Assembly (NCBI GenBank): GCA_944392205.1
Contig: CALXVV010000001.1
Span: 1 to 53,751, forward strand
Direction: 5' to 3'
Length of the DNA: 53,751 nucleotides
Source: an uncultured Alphaproteobacteria bacterium
GTDB lineage: Bacteria > Pseudomonadota > Alphaproteobacteria > RF32 > CAG-239
Shown here: positions 8,994-18,177 of the stretch, piece after piece
How the letters are laid out: each line of letters starts with the position of its first letter
Numbering within the stretch: the stretch's first letter is position 1
The notes under the pieces: generated by a model
Database searches by the model: none
What the model saw: the letters and a program-made list of their open reading frames with translations, nothing else
Told to the model about the DNA's origin: nothing
Position numbers and translations under genes: made by a program

Positions 8994-9023
8994 CAACCCC
9001 GGCCAAGAATGTGACCGGGGTTG
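8994..9023 (+). terminator. Hairpin after flgE, possible terminator
   Basis: CAACCCCGG (8994-9002) pairs with CCGGGGTTG (9015-9023) around a 12-base loop. This strong GC stem has no T tract after it, so it may stop transcription poorly or stabilise the flgE mRNA 3' end. Confidence 0.55.
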
Positions 9024-9105
9024 ATGATTCAAAAGCGGTGTAGGCAGTGGATATGTTGAAATATGTGTTTCACAAATCAGATTTTTAAGTTAAAGAATAA
9101 ATAAA

Positions 9106-9120
9106 TGGGGAAAAATTTGC
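9106..9120 (+). promoter_or_regulatory. Sigma-54 promoter before fliF
   Basis: TGGGGAAAAATTTGC places GG (9107-9108) and GC (9119-9120) exactly ten bases apart, with TTGC at the -12 box. Predicted start near 9132. This makes the in-frame TTG at 9139 an unlikely start codon and supports the GTG at 9178. Confidence 0.7.
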
Positions 9121-9177
9121 CTACCTTGTGGGCGTATTTTGATTTATCTAAGATATTACAATAGATTGGGGAATCTA

Positions 9178-10794
9178 GTGAATAATATACTACAAACATT
9201 AAAGAATATGTCACCGGGGCGCTTAGCCTCTATTGCCGGAATCATTATCTTTTTGATAAGCTTTTTTGTGTATTTGGGCGTCCAAATGCACTCGACCGAG
9301 TATGGCGTTTTATATACGGACTTGGAACTGGAAGATGCCAAGCAAATCGTGGCCAGACTGGAAAGCCAAAATATAAAATACAAACTCCTCAAAAACGGAA
9401 CGGAGGTTTTGGTTCCCGTAGATGATGTCAACCGGATGCGCGTAGACACTGCAGAGCTGGCACTGGCATCCAAGGGCTCCAATGTCGGCTATGAGGTCTT
9501 TGACAATACAGATGCCTTAGGTTCTACCAATTTTGTGCAAAACGTAAATTTAATCAGAGCGCTGGAAGGCGAACTGGCACGGACGATTCGCTCGGTGGAT
9601 AATATTAAATCGGCAAGGGTGCATTTGGTATTGCCCAAGAGAGAGATGTTCTCAAGAGAGGAGCAAACACCGACAGCATCTGTCGTGATCAAAACCCGGG
9701 AAGGAAAACTTGATCCCGAAGCAGTAAAATCGATTCAGCGTTTGGTGGCCGCGGCAGTACCAAAGTTGGATGTAAAAAATGTTTCAATCGTTGATACAGC
9801 CGGAAATTTGCTGACCAATGACGATGAGACTGCCCAGCAAAAGCAAAAAAATACCAATAATGAATTGATGCGCTTGGAGCAAGAACGCAAGTTGGCCGAG
9901 AAGGTTCAGAATTTATTAGAAAAGAGTGTTGGCCCCGGCAGAGCTCAGGCGCAGGTTACAATAGAAATGGACTTTGACGAAGTTGTTACCAATGAGGAGC
10001 TTTATGATCCCGATGGTCAGGTTGTTCGTTCCCAGGCAACCATAAGTGAACAAGGCGCCAGCACGCAAAATGCGGTTCCGGTCAGTGTTGCTCAAAACAT
10101 TCCCAACGGAGATACGGTAACATCAAATTCCGGTGTCTATGACCAAAATTCGAAAGTTGAGGAGACCATCAACTACGAGATTTCAAAGATTGTTCGCAAC
10201 AAGGTAAAAAACACGGGAACACTAAAGAGATTAACAGTAGCGGTTTTGGTTGATGGCGTTTATGAAAAAAATGATAAAGGCGAGCTGGTTTATCGCCCGC
10301 GGACGGCCGAAGAAATGGATAAGTTGACGGCTCTGGTAAAATCGGCTGTTGGCTATGATGCCAATCGTGGAGATATGGTAGAGGTAGAAAATCTGCGCTT
10401 TGCCAGCCTGATGCCGCAAACAGAAGAGACAGAAGAAGTTTTGTATATGGGCTTCACCAAGTCAGAGCTGATGCGTATGGCCGAGGGCTTAGGTGTAGCA
10501 ATTGTGGCGATATTGGTTATCTTACTGGTAATTCGCCCATTGATAAACAATGCTTTCGAGCCGTCATCACCGACTGCATCCGACAAGCTTTTGAGTGGCA
10601 GCGAGGATGATAACTTGTTGTTGTCAAACTTCTTAAATGATGAAGATGAGAATGTTGATGAGCTTATCAACTTGAATAAAGTCGATGGCCGAGTCAAAGT
10701 ATCCTCTTTGAAGAAGCTCAACAACCTGGTAGAGAAAAATCCGGAAGCGGCGGTCAATGTTCTCCGCTCATGGCTGTATAACAATGATAACTAG
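9178..10794 (+). CDS. fliF: Flagellar MS-ring protein FliF
   Basis: FliF forms the MS ring in the inner membrane, the base on which the switch and export gate assemble. The protein has 538 residues. It has a first transmembrane helix (about 20-40), periplasmic ring-building motifs including the YscJ-like part (VNLIRALEGELARTI, SARVHLVLPKR), a Ser/Asn-rich linker, a second helix (LGVAIVAILVILLVIRPLI) and a cytoplasmic tail that binds FliG. The GTG at 9178 has GGGGA five bases before it. It heads the operon fliF-fliG-fliH-fliN-flbD. Confidence 0.96.
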   Translation: MNNILQTLKNMSPGRLASIAGIIIFLISFFVYLGVQMHSTEYGVLYTDLELEDAKQIVARLESQNIKYKLLKNGTEVLVPVDDVNRMRVDTAELALASKGSNVGYEVFDNTDALGSTNFVQNVNLIRALEGELARTIRSVDNIKSARVHLVLPKREMFSREEQTPTASVVIKTREGKLDPEAVKSIQRLVAAAVPKLDVKNVSIVDTAGNLLTNDDETAQQKQKNTNNELMRLEQERKLAEKVQNLLEKSVGPGRAQAQVTIEMDFDEVVTNEELYDPDGQVVRSQATISEQGASTQNAVPVSVAQNIPNGDTVTSNSGVYDQNSKVEETINYEISKIVRNKVKNTGTLKRLTVAVLVDGVYEKNDKGELVYRPRTAEEMDKLTALVKSAVGYDANRGDMVEVENLRFASLMPQTEETEEVLYMGFTKSELMRMAEGLGVAIVAILVILLVIRPLINNAFEPSSPTASDKLLSGSEDDNLLLSNFLNDEDENVDELINLNKVDGRVKVSSLKKLNNLVEKNPEAAVNVLRSWLYNNDN

Positions 10795-10807
10795 AGAGGG
10801 CTAAAAG

Positions 10808-11830
10808 ATGAAACAAAATGTTATAGATGATTATAATGTCCTCTCCGGACAACAGAAAGCAGCAGTATTAATGCTATCACTGGATGAGGAGCGCTCAGCC
10901 TCGTTGTTTGCAATGATGGATGATGAAGAGATAAAAGAATTATCTGTTATCATGGCAAGTTTGGGCAAAGTAAACTCCAATGTTGTTGAGCAATTGGTTG
11001 CCGAGTTCAATGAAAAGATTTCCAACACGGGTAACCTGATAGGAACCTATGAAAGTACGGAAAGATTGCTGGCCAAAGCTTTGGATAAGGACAGAGTCTC
11101 TGTAATTATGGAAGAGATCAGGGGTCCAGCAGGCCGTACGATGTGGGATAAGCTAGGCAATGTAAATGAACATGTTTTGGCCAATTACCTGAAAAATGAA
11201 TACCCGCAAACGATTGCTGTTATCTTATCTAAGATTAAAGCCGAGCATGCAGCGAAGGTGATCGCATTGTTTCCTGAGAATTTTGCAATGGAAATTGTTA
11301 TGCGTATGCTGAGGATGGATTCGGTCCAGAAAGAAGTTTTGGATGGGTTGGAAAAAACTTTGCGTAAAGAATTTATGAGCAACTTGTCGAAATCGACACG
11401 TCGCGATTCGCACGAGCTGATAGCCGATATTTTCAACTCATTGGATCGCAACACAGAAGCCAGGTTTATGGAAGCGTTGGAGGAGCGCAACCGTGAGAGC
11501 GCCGAGCGCGTCAAGTCTTTGATGTTTACATTTGAAGACCTCATCAGAATTGATAACCAGGGCATTCAGGTATTGCTGCGCAATATTGATAAGGATAAAC
11601 TGGCAATTGCCTTGAAGGGGGCATCTGAAACGATTAAAGAGCTGTTCTTCAACAATATGTCTTCACGTGCCGGTAAGATTATCAAAGAAGACATGGATGC
11701 GATGGGGCCTGTTCGCCTGCGTGATGTTGAAGAAGCTCAGCAATACATTGTTACTTCGGCCAAAGATCTTGCCAATGCCGGAGAGATTGTTGTAAGCGAG
11801 GGCAAGGACAGCGACGAGCTTGTTTACTAA
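10808..11830 (+). CDS. fliG: Flagellar motor switch protein FliG
   Basis: FliG is the rotor protein that meets the stator and converts ion flow to torque. The 340 residues match the family. The N-terminal domain (LSGQQKAAVLMLSLDEE) binds FliF, the middle domain contains EYPQTIAVILSKI (the conserved EHPQ-type motif, here EYPQ), and the C-terminal domain has FEDLIRIDNQGIQVLLRNID and SSRAGKIIKEDM with the charged torque helix. It starts 13 bases after fliF. Confidence 0.96.
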   Translation: MKQNVIDDYNVLSGQQKAAVLMLSLDEERSASLFAMMDDEEIKELSVIMASLGKVNSNVVEQLVAEFNEKISNTGNLIGTYESTERLLAKALDKDRVSVIMEEIRGPAGRTMWDKLGNVNEHVLANYLKNEYPQTIAVILSKIKAEHAAKVIALFPENFAMEIVMRMLRMDSVQKEVLDGLEKTLRKEFMSNLSKSTRRDSHELIADIFNSLDRNTEARFMEALEERNRESAERVKSLMFTFEDLIRIDNQGIQVLLRNIDKDKLAIALKGASETIKELFFNNMSSRAGKIIKEDMDAMGPVRLRDVEEAQQYIVTSAKDLANAGEIVVSEGKDSDELVY

Positions 11831-11845
11831 TAGGGGAAAGAGTTA

Positions 11846-12592
11846 GTGGCACAGTATCAGAAATTTATGTTTGATAACTTTGTCATTTCCTGCAACGATG
11901 AGGAATGCGTTGCAGAACCTCTTGACGTAAAAGAAGAAACAGAAGAAACCTTAGCCGAGCCGGAAGTTCAGGAGCAAGAGCAGCAAGAAGCCCAGGAGCC
12001 TGAGGTTAGCAAAGAAAAGACGGAAGATGTTGCAGAGCCCAAGGAGGAAGAGCCTATAAAACCTAAAGAGCCGAGTTATTCGCAAGCAGAGCTGGACGCA
12101 GCAGTAAAATCGGCAGAAGAAAGAGGATACGAGAAAGGCTTTAGCGCTGCCGCAACAGATATTCAAAAGGCAGAGCAAACGGCCTTAGATGAGATAAATA
12201 ATCGTTTGGTAGCACTGCTAAGCGGGGAGAGTGAAAACAAAAAAGAGGCAGAAGCTTCAGCCCTGAGATTTGCGGTGGAATTAGTTAGAAAATTATTGCC
12301 GAATTTGGAAGCAGGCGTTGCCAAAGAAGAAGTTGAAGCATTTTTGGTCGACAATTTCTCCAAGTTCAGAGGGGAGAAAAACTTATCATTTAGTTTTCAC
12401 CCCGATATGGCGGTAGAAATAGCGCCTCAGCTGTCAAAATTGGCAGAGAAAAATGATTTTGAAGGCAAGATTTCCATTCATAAGGATATCAATATGTCTT
12501 TGAGTGATTGCCGGGTAGAATGGAGAAACGGCGGGGTGGAGAGAAACACCGAGGAAATTTTGGGAAAAGTAGAAAATTTATTAAATCAATAA
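11846..12592 (+). CDS. fliH: Flagellar export ATPase regulator FliH
   Basis: FliH holds the FliI ATPase at the export gate. The 248 residues start at a GTG with AGGGGAAAG before it. The order is a short N-terminal motif (KFMFDNFVI), a Glu/Pro-rich low-complexity stretch (about 25-75), a coiled coil, and a V-ATPase-E-like C-terminal half (ALRFAVELVRKLLPNL, then a region with the conserved CRVEWRNGGVERN). FliH diverges strongly between groups, so the call rests on the C-terminal pattern and the position between fliG and fliN. Confidence 0.85.
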   Translation: MAQYQKFMFDNFVISCNDEECVAEPLDVKEETEETLAEPEVQEQEQQEAQEPEVSKEKTEDVAEPKEEEPIKPKEPSYSQAELDAAVKSAEERGYEKGFSAAATDIQKAEQTALDEINNRLVALLSGESENKKEAEASALRFAVELVRKLLPNLEAGVAKEEVEAFLVDNFSKFRGEKNLSFSFHPDMAVEIAPQLSKLAEKNDFEGKISIHKDINMSLSDCRVEWRNGGVERNTEEILGKVENLLNQ

Positions 12593-12604
12593 GAGAGAGG
12601 GACA

Positions 12605-12958
12605 ATGGACAATAACTTAGAATTAGATGAAATGAAAGAGACCCAAAATCTGGATGATGAACCGATTTTGAGAAAAGACAGCGGCGTTGAAGATTTTGAT
12701 ATTCCGACCTCAACGAGTGACCTGGAAGCCGTATACAATATTCCGGTCAAGGTATCTGCCATTTTGGGCAAGACACACATGACGGTAAGCCAGCTGATGA
12801 AACTCAATAAAGGCGCCATCATTGAGCTTGACCGTAAGGTTGGCGAGGCCATAGATATTTATGTAAATAACAACTTGGTGGCCAGAGGAGAAGTTGTTGT
12901 GGTAGATGACAAATTGGGCATCACCATGACAGAGATTGTAAAGTCGAACAATAAATAG
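12605..12958 (+). CDS. fliN: Flagellar motor switch protein FliN
   Basis: FliN builds the lower C-ring and helps direction switching and export docking. The 117 residues have an acidic N-terminal tail (1-40) and a SpoA domain (about 42-112) with YNIPVKVSAILGKTHMTV, GAIIELDRKVGEAIDIYVNN and ARGEVVVVDDKLGI. It follows fliH by 12 bases and precedes flbD by 14. fliM is not in this window. Confidence 0.96.
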   Translation: MDNNLELDEMKETQNLDDEPILRKDSGVEDFDIPTSTSDLEAVYNIPVKVSAILGKTHMTVSQLMKLNKGAIIELDRKVGEAIDIYVNNNLVARGEVVVVDDKLGITMTEIVKSNNK

Positions 12959-12972
12959 GGTAAGGCGAAGAT

Positions 12973-14271
12973 ATGGAGATATTGATTGTCGGCACCTTAG
13001 AAGGCCAGATCGGAGCAGCAAGTAAGATTGCCATAGCTCAAGGTGGCCAGGTTTCTTTGGCAGATACGGTTGAGAAAGCGCTGGAAATTTTGCGCGGCGG
13101 CAAAACCGTAGAGCTGGTGATGATAGATGTCAAATTAGACATATACAAGTTCATATCTTCATTAGAGAAAGAGCGCATTAATGTTTTGGTGGTGGCCTGT
13201 GGCGTTGCCAATGACACCTCGTTGGCGGTCAAAGCCATAAAAGCCGGGGCCAAGGAGTATATCCCTCTGCCTCCAGACCCGGAATTGATAGGGGCGGTTT
13301 TAGCCGCCGCCACCAGAGAAAATCATGCTCTGATATATGGTGATAAGAAAACCGAAAATATCTTAAAAATAGCCAAGCAGATAGCTCCTTCGGAGGCCAG
13401 TGTTTTGCTGACAGGCTCATCAGGAACAGGTAAAGAAATATTTTCAAGATTTATTCATGATAATTCTAAACGCGCCAATAAAAAATTTGTAGCGGTCAAC
13501 TGCGCGGCAATACCGGAGACTTTGTTGGAATCAGAGCTTTTCGGCTATGAAAAAGGAGCATTTACGGGGGCAGTTGCCAGACGTATCGGCAAATTTGAAG
13601 AAGCCTCGGAGGGCACCCTTCTTTTAGATGAAATATCTGAAATGGATATTGGTATCCAGGCGAAATTGCTGAGAGCCATTCAGGAAAAAGAAATTGATAG
13701 AATTGGTGGTAAAGCGCCGATAAAAGTAAACACAAGGATTATTGCTACCTCCAACCGAGATTTGGAAGCCGCGGTCAAAGAGGGGACGTTTCGCCAAGAT
13801 TTATACTACCGCTTAAACGTGATAAGCTTGCATATTCCGGATTTAAAAGACCGTCCGGGAGATATCATCGTTTTGGCCAAGCATTTTATCAAGAAGTATT
13901 CGGAACTAAATGATTTACCGATGAAAGATTTGTCTGCGGCTTCTGAAAAGGCTTTGATGTCCTATGATTGGCCTGGCAATGTGAGGGAATTGGAAAACAC
14001 GATGCATCGCTCGGTTTTGATGTCCACCGGGGATGAGGTTGAGGTTGTTTTGCCCGAGAGCGCTCATCACGAGGAGACAGGGGAGGCGCCAGTAGTGGGG
14101 CAAACTGTTGCCGGCATGGAAAGAAGATTAATTATAGACACCCTAAAACATACTTTGGGCAATCGTACCACGGCGGCCAATATTTTAGGTATTTCGATTC
14201 GCACATTGAGAAATAAATTAAAACAATATCAGGAAGAGGGCTATGATGTTCCCCCTGCAACACTGGGATAA
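12973..14271 (+). CDS. flbD: FlbD-like sigma-54 activator with degenerate receiver
   Basis: This 432-residue NtrC-family protein should activate RpoN-dependent flagellar genes. The AAA+ domain is complete: Walker A GSSGTGKE (148-155), the sigma-54 contact loop GAFTGA (195-200), and Walker B GTLLLDE (214-220). A Fis-type helix-turn-helix is at the C-terminus (about 385-425). The N-terminal receiver keeps the phospho-acceptor-like D52 but lacks the acidic pair after strand 1 (ILIVGTLE) and the lysine of strand 5 (EYIPLPPDP). Caulobacter FlbD is likewise atypical and is controlled by FliX rather than ordinary phosphorylation. Its likely targets here are the three GG-N10-GC promoters upstream. 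Confidence 0.9.
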   Translation: MEILIVGTLEGQIGAASKIAIAQGGQVSLADTVEKALEILRGGKTVELVMIDVKLDIYKFISSLEKERINVLVVACGVANDTSLAVKAIKAGAKEYIPLPPDPELIGAVLAAATRENHALIYGDKKTENILKIAKQIAPSEASVLLTGSSGTGKEIFSRFIHDNSKRANKKFVAVNCAAIPETLLESELFGYEKGAFTGAVARRIGKFEEASEGTLLLDEISEMDIGIQAKLLRAIQEKEIDRIGGKAPIKVNTRIIATSNRDLEAAVKEGTFRQDLYYRLNVISLHIPDLKDRPGDIIVLAKHFIKKYSELNDLPMKDLSAASEKALMSYDWPGNVRELENTMHRSVLMSTGDEVEVVLPESAHHEETGEAPVVGQTVAGMERRLIIDTLKHTLGNRTTAANILGISIRTLRNKLKQYQEEGYDVPPATLG

Positions 14272-14281
14272 AGATTAGGCT

Positions 14282-16393
14282 ATGGCAGCACCAAGTTCAA
14301 ATTTATTTAAGAAGTCCTTCAAGGACATGCTGATAGGCTCCACCAAGCGAGGAGATCTCTTCTTTGCGCTGGCCATAATCTTAATGCTGGTAATTTTGAT
14401 TATGCCGATGCCGGCCTGGTTGTTGGATATTGCTCTGGCATTTTCAATCACCATGTCGTGCTTGGTTCTGATGATGGCGATTTTCATTGAAAAGCCGATA
14501 GAGTTCAGTGCATTTCCGCTGGTACTTTTGATAACAACCATGTATCGTTTGGCATTGAACTTGGCCTCCACCAGATTGATTTTATCAAGGGGATATTTGG
14601 GGCCTGATGCCGCCGGTGAGGTTATCAAGGCCTTTGGCGGCTTTATCATGGGCAACAGCTTTGTCATCGGCGTGATTGTGTTTGCGATTTTGGTATTGGT
14701 AAACTTTGTTGTTATTACCAAAGGTTCCGGGCGTATTGCCGAAGTTGCCGCTCGTTTTGCGTTGGACGCCATGCCCGGAAAGCAAATGGCCATAGACGCA
14801 GACCTTTCATCGGGCTTGATTACGGAAGAAGAAGCCAAAAAGCGCCGTGAGGATTTATCAAAAGAAAGCTCATTTTACGGAGCTATGGATGGTGCTTCCA
14901 AGTTCGTGCGCGGAGATGCCATTGCCGGTTTGCTGATAACGTTTATTAATATTGTTGCCGGTATTATCATTGGTATGGTGCAAAACGGCATGAGCTTTGC
15001 TGCCGCGGGGGAGACCTATACCAGACTGACGGTTGGTGATGGTTTGGTGAGTCAGGTTCCGGCCTTGATTGTGTCTGTTGCTGCCGGTATTTTGGTTTCC
15101 AAGGCGGGTATGACAGATTCCACGGATAAGGTTTTGTTTGAGCAAGTTGCAAGCTACCCTAAAGCCTTGGGCATGAGTGCCTTTTTGGCAGTTGCTTTGG
15201 GCATGATACCTGGGACTCCGGCCATACCGTTTTTCTTGTTGGCGATATTAACCGGAGCCACCGCCTATTATCTGGATAAGAGGCAAAAAGAGGCCCTGGC
15301 TCAGGCGCAAGCGATTATGGAGCAAGAGCAAAAGCAGGGTAAACTGGCCAAAGCGGCAGACGAGCCGATAGCTAATGCCCTGCGGGTAGATTTGATTCGT
15401 CTGGAGATTGGTTATGGTTTGCTGCCCCTGATTAATGAGGAGACCAACCGTAAGTTAACGGATCAAATAAAAGCCTTGAGAAGAGCTTTAGCCTCAGAGT
15501 TGGGATTTGTAATGCCCTCTATTCGCATTCAAGACAACATGCAGTTGGAAGCCAACGAATACAATATTTACATTAAGGAAGTCAAATCCGGCAAAGGGGA
15601 ATTGCGGCCAACCCAGCTTTTGGTTATGGATCCCCATGGTGAGCCGATAACCTTGCCCGGAGAGAATACTTATGAGCCAACTTTTGGGCTCAAGGCCATG
15701 TGGGTTGACCCATCATACAGAGAAGAGGCAATGTTTAGGGGCTACACGGTGGTAGATCCGGCGACAGTTGTGACCACGCATATTACGGAACTTGTAAAAG
15801 ATAATATGCCGGAGCTCTTGTCTTATGCAGAGACACAAAAGCTGCTTGATGAAATGGATAAAGAGCACCAAAAATTGGTTAAAGAGCTCATACCGGGTAA
15901 AATCAGCCTTGGAGCACTGCAAAGAGTTTTACAAAATCTTTTGCAAGAAAGAGTTTCTATCAGAGATTTGCCGACAATTTTGGAAGGTATTTCAGAGGCG
16001 GTTACCTCAACCCGCAGTCTGATGATGATAACCGAGCACGTAAGGGCAAGACTGAGCAGACAATTGTCCAATGCCTACGCCAACGAGTTTGGCGTCATTC
16101 CGCTTGTAACGCTTTCACCCGAGTGGGAGCAAGCCTTTGCGGAGGCGATTGTGGGCGAGGGTGATGACCGCCAACTGGCGATGGCACCATCGAGTTTGCA
16201 GGCGTTTATTAATAAGGTTCGCACTGTTTTGGAGGAGCTGGCGGCCAAAGGTGAGACGGCGGTATTGCTGACCAGCCCGGCCATACGTCCGTTTGTAAGA
16301 TCGATTATTGAGCGTTTCAGACCCTTAACGGTGGTTATGTCGCAAAATGAGATTCATCCCAAAGCCAAGATAAAAACGGTAGGACAAATTTAA
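14282..16393 (+). CDS. flhA: Flagellar export gate protein FlhA
   Basis: FlhA is the large gate subunit of the flagellar type III exporter. The 703 residues are normal for the family. About eight transmembrane helices lie in residues 20-330, with the FHIPEP signature region (MYRLALNLASTRLILS, then ALDAMPGKQMAIDADL). The C-terminal half is the cytoplasmic ring domain that binds substrates and chaperones (e.g. SEAVTSTRSLMMITEHVRAR). It starts 10 bases after flbD and is followed by flhF after three bases. Confidence 0.97.
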   Translation: MAAPSSNLFKKSFKDMLIGSTKRGDLFFALAIILMLVILIMPMPAWLLDIALAFSITMSCLVLMMAIFIEKPIEFSAFPLVLLITTMYRLALNLASTRLILSRGYLGPDAAGEVIKAFGGFIMGNSFVIGVIVFAILVLVNFVVITKGSGRIAEVAARFALDAMPGKQMAIDADLSSGLITEEEAKKRREDLSKESSFYGAMDGASKFVRGDAIAGLLITFINIVAGIIIGMVQNGMSFAAAGETYTRLTVGDGLVSQVPALIVSVAAGILVSKAGMTDSTDKVLFEQVASYPKALGMSAFLAVALGMIPGTPAIPFFLLAILTGATAYYLDKRQKEALAQAQAIMEQEQKQGKLAKAADEPIANALRVDLIRLEIGYGLLPLINEETNRKLTDQIKALRRALASELGFVMPSIRIQDNMQLEANEYNIYIKEVKSGKGELRPTQLLVMDPHGEPITLPGENTYEPTFGLKAMWVDPSYREEAMFRGYTVVDPATVVTTHITELVKDNMPELLSYAETQKLLDEMDKEHQKLVKELIPGKISLGALQRVLQNLLQERVSIRDLPTILEGISEAVTSTRSLMMITEHVRARLSRQLSNAYANEFGVIPLVTLSPEWEQAFAEAIVGEGDDRQLAMAPSSLQAFINKVRTVLEELAAKGETAVLLTSPAIRPFVRSIIERFRPLTVVMSQNEIHPKAKIKTVGQI

Positions 16394-16396
16394 GGT

Positions 16397-17350
16397 ATGA
16401 AGGTCAAAAATTTTATCGGGGCAGATATCAATGATGCCATGCTTCAGGTCAAATTGGAGCTTGGCAGTGATGCCATTATTCTGTCGCAAGAAAAAGTTGA
16501 AGAAGGCATAAAGATAACGGCAGCTTTGGATGATAAGATAGATTTTGACTTTGATGAAAAAGAAGAGATAAAAGAAGTCAAGACCAAAGAGTTTTTTGAC
16601 GAGAGCGAGCTAAGAAGAGCTCTTGCCTATCACGGAGTGGTAGAAGAGGTTGTATGGCGGATATTGTCTTATTGCCGGGAAGAGGCAAGCAAAAACGGTA
16701 ATAAGGATCAAAAAGAAATTTTGACCGAGGCCTTAAAAAAAGCATTTTATTTTTCTCCGCTGTTAAAGAGCAAGAATAAGTTTCAGATGTTTATGGGAAC
16801 GCCGGGGTCTGGCAAATCCACAGCCATAGCCAAGGCAGCCACCCAGGCAAAATTGCAGGGAATAAAAAGTGCCATTGTTAGCACCGATAATATCAGGGCC
16901 GGAGCCAATCTGCAGCTAAAGGCTTTTGCCGAGATATTGAATGTTGATTTTTATTTTTATAAAGAGCCTCAGTTGTTGTATAAGTTTTTGCAAGAAGAAG
17001 GCGAGAAATTTGAGCGTGTTTTCATAGACACACCGGGGATAAACCCCTTTGTCGCAAGGGAGGTTGACAAAGTCGCGGCTTTTTCAGATACGTTTAAGGG
17101 GGACAAGATATTAACTTCCGATGCCGGCCGCAACGTCTTGGAGGCAATAGAAGTTGCCGAGATTTTTAAAGATTTGGGGGCAGGAATGTTGTTGCCGACC
17201 AGATTAGATTTAACAAGGCGTATCGGGAGTATGTTAAGTATTGCCGGCAGTTTGGATTTGGCTTTATGCGCAGCCAGCGTCAGTTCATCAATAGCCAATG
17301 GTTTGGCTCAGGTAACCCCTTCAGCGGTGGCCGGATTAATTTTGGGATAG
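16397..17350 (+). CDS. flhF: Flagellar SRP-like GTPase FlhF
   Basis: FlhF sets the place and number of polar flagella. The 317 residues have the short basic/acidic B region, an N domain, and a G domain with G1 GTPGSGKST (134-142), G3 DTPG (211-214) and G4-like TRLD (268-271). Canonical SRP GTPases have TKxD at G4, so the Lys-to-Arg change is worth noting. The start MKVKNFIGADINDAM matches FlhF N-termini. It is followed by flhG, its usual partner. Confidence 0.92.
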   Translation: MKVKNFIGADINDAMLQVKLELGSDAIILSQEKVEEGIKITAALDDKIDFDFDEKEEIKEVKTKEFFDESELRRALAYHGVVEEVVWRILSYCREEASKNGNKDQKEILTEALKKAFYFSPLLKSKNKFQMFMGTPGSGKSTAIAKAATQAKLQGIKSAIVSTDNIRAGANLQLKAFAEILNVDFYFYKEPQLLYKFLQEEGEKFERVFIDTPGINPFVAREVDKVAAFSDTFKGDKILTSDAGRNVLEAIEVAEIFKDLGAGMLLPTRLDLTRRIGSMLSIAGSLDLALCAASVSSSIANGLAQVTPSAVAGLILG

Positions 17351-17370
17351 AGATAAAGGAGAAGTCAGCT

Positions 17371-18177
17371 ATGGAAAATCAGGAAGAATTAAGAACTGCT
17401 CCGCGTTCACCGCTTTCGCGTCCACCCAGAAAAGGCCGCAACATGATAGCTGTTGCCTCCGGCAAAGGGGGAGTGGGCAAAACCTGGTTTTCAATCACTT
17501 TGGCGCATGCTTTGAGTTTGTATCGGCAGCGGACATTGCTGTTTGACGGTGATTTAGGTTTGGCCAATATAGATATTCAACTGGGGCTGATGGTGAAATA
17601 TGATTTGGGCAGTGTCATTTCCGGGGGCAAGACCTTAAATCAGGTGATTCATAGCTATGATAAAGGGCATTTTGATGTCATAGCCGGGCGCTCCGGCTCG
17701 GCAGGGTTAGCAAGCCTGCCGATAGGGCGCCTGCAGGTGCTGGGAGAGGATTTGAGCACAGTTGCCGGTATGTATGATAAAGTTATTTTGGATATGGGAG
17801 CCGGGGTAGAAAAGCCCATACGTATCTTATCTGGCATGGCAGGCAAGATAATCGTTGTCTGCACCGATGAGCCGACCTCGCTGACAGATGCCTATGCATT
17901 TATCAAGATAATGACCATGCAGTACCCCAAGAGTGATATTAATATTGTGGTAAACCAGGCTAATTCTCTGCGAGAAGGGGAGCGGACATATGATATTTTG
18001 CTCAAAGCCTGCACAAATTTCTTGAAAATCACACCGCCGCTATTAGGTATCATCAGGAGAGATACAAGAGTAAGAGATTCGATAAGGAATCAGAGCTCAA
18101 TAATCAACCGTTATCCGACGTCCGAGGCGGCGGAAGATGTTCTACAAATTGCCAAAAGGCTGTTAGCGAATGGATAA
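17371..18177 (+). CDS. flhG: MinD-like flagellar number regulator FlhG/FleN
   Basis: FlhG limits flagellar number by stimulating FlhF GTPase activity. The 268 residues carry the deviant Walker A of MinD/ParA proteins (SGKGGVGKTW) near residue 30, the switch I/II-like DGDLGLANIDIQLG and DMGAGVEKP. The start is set by AAGGAGAAG eight bases before ATG 17371; a longer frame opens inside flhF and is rejected. A MinD-type C-terminal membrane helix is not obvious. It overlaps the next gene by eight bases. Confidence 0.92.
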   Translation: MENQEELRTAPRSPLSRPPRKGRNMIAVASGKGGVGKTWFSITLAHALSLYRQRTLLFDGDLGLANIDIQLGLMVKYDLGSVISGGKTLNQVIHSYDKGHFDVIAGRSGSAGLASLPIGRLQVLGEDLSTVAGMYDKVILDMGAGVEKPIRILSGMAGKIIVVCTDEPTSLTDAYAFIKIMTMQYPKSDINIVVNQANSLREGERTYDILLKACTNFLKITPPLLGIIRRDTRVRDSIRNQSSIINRYPTSEAAEDVLQIAKRLLANG

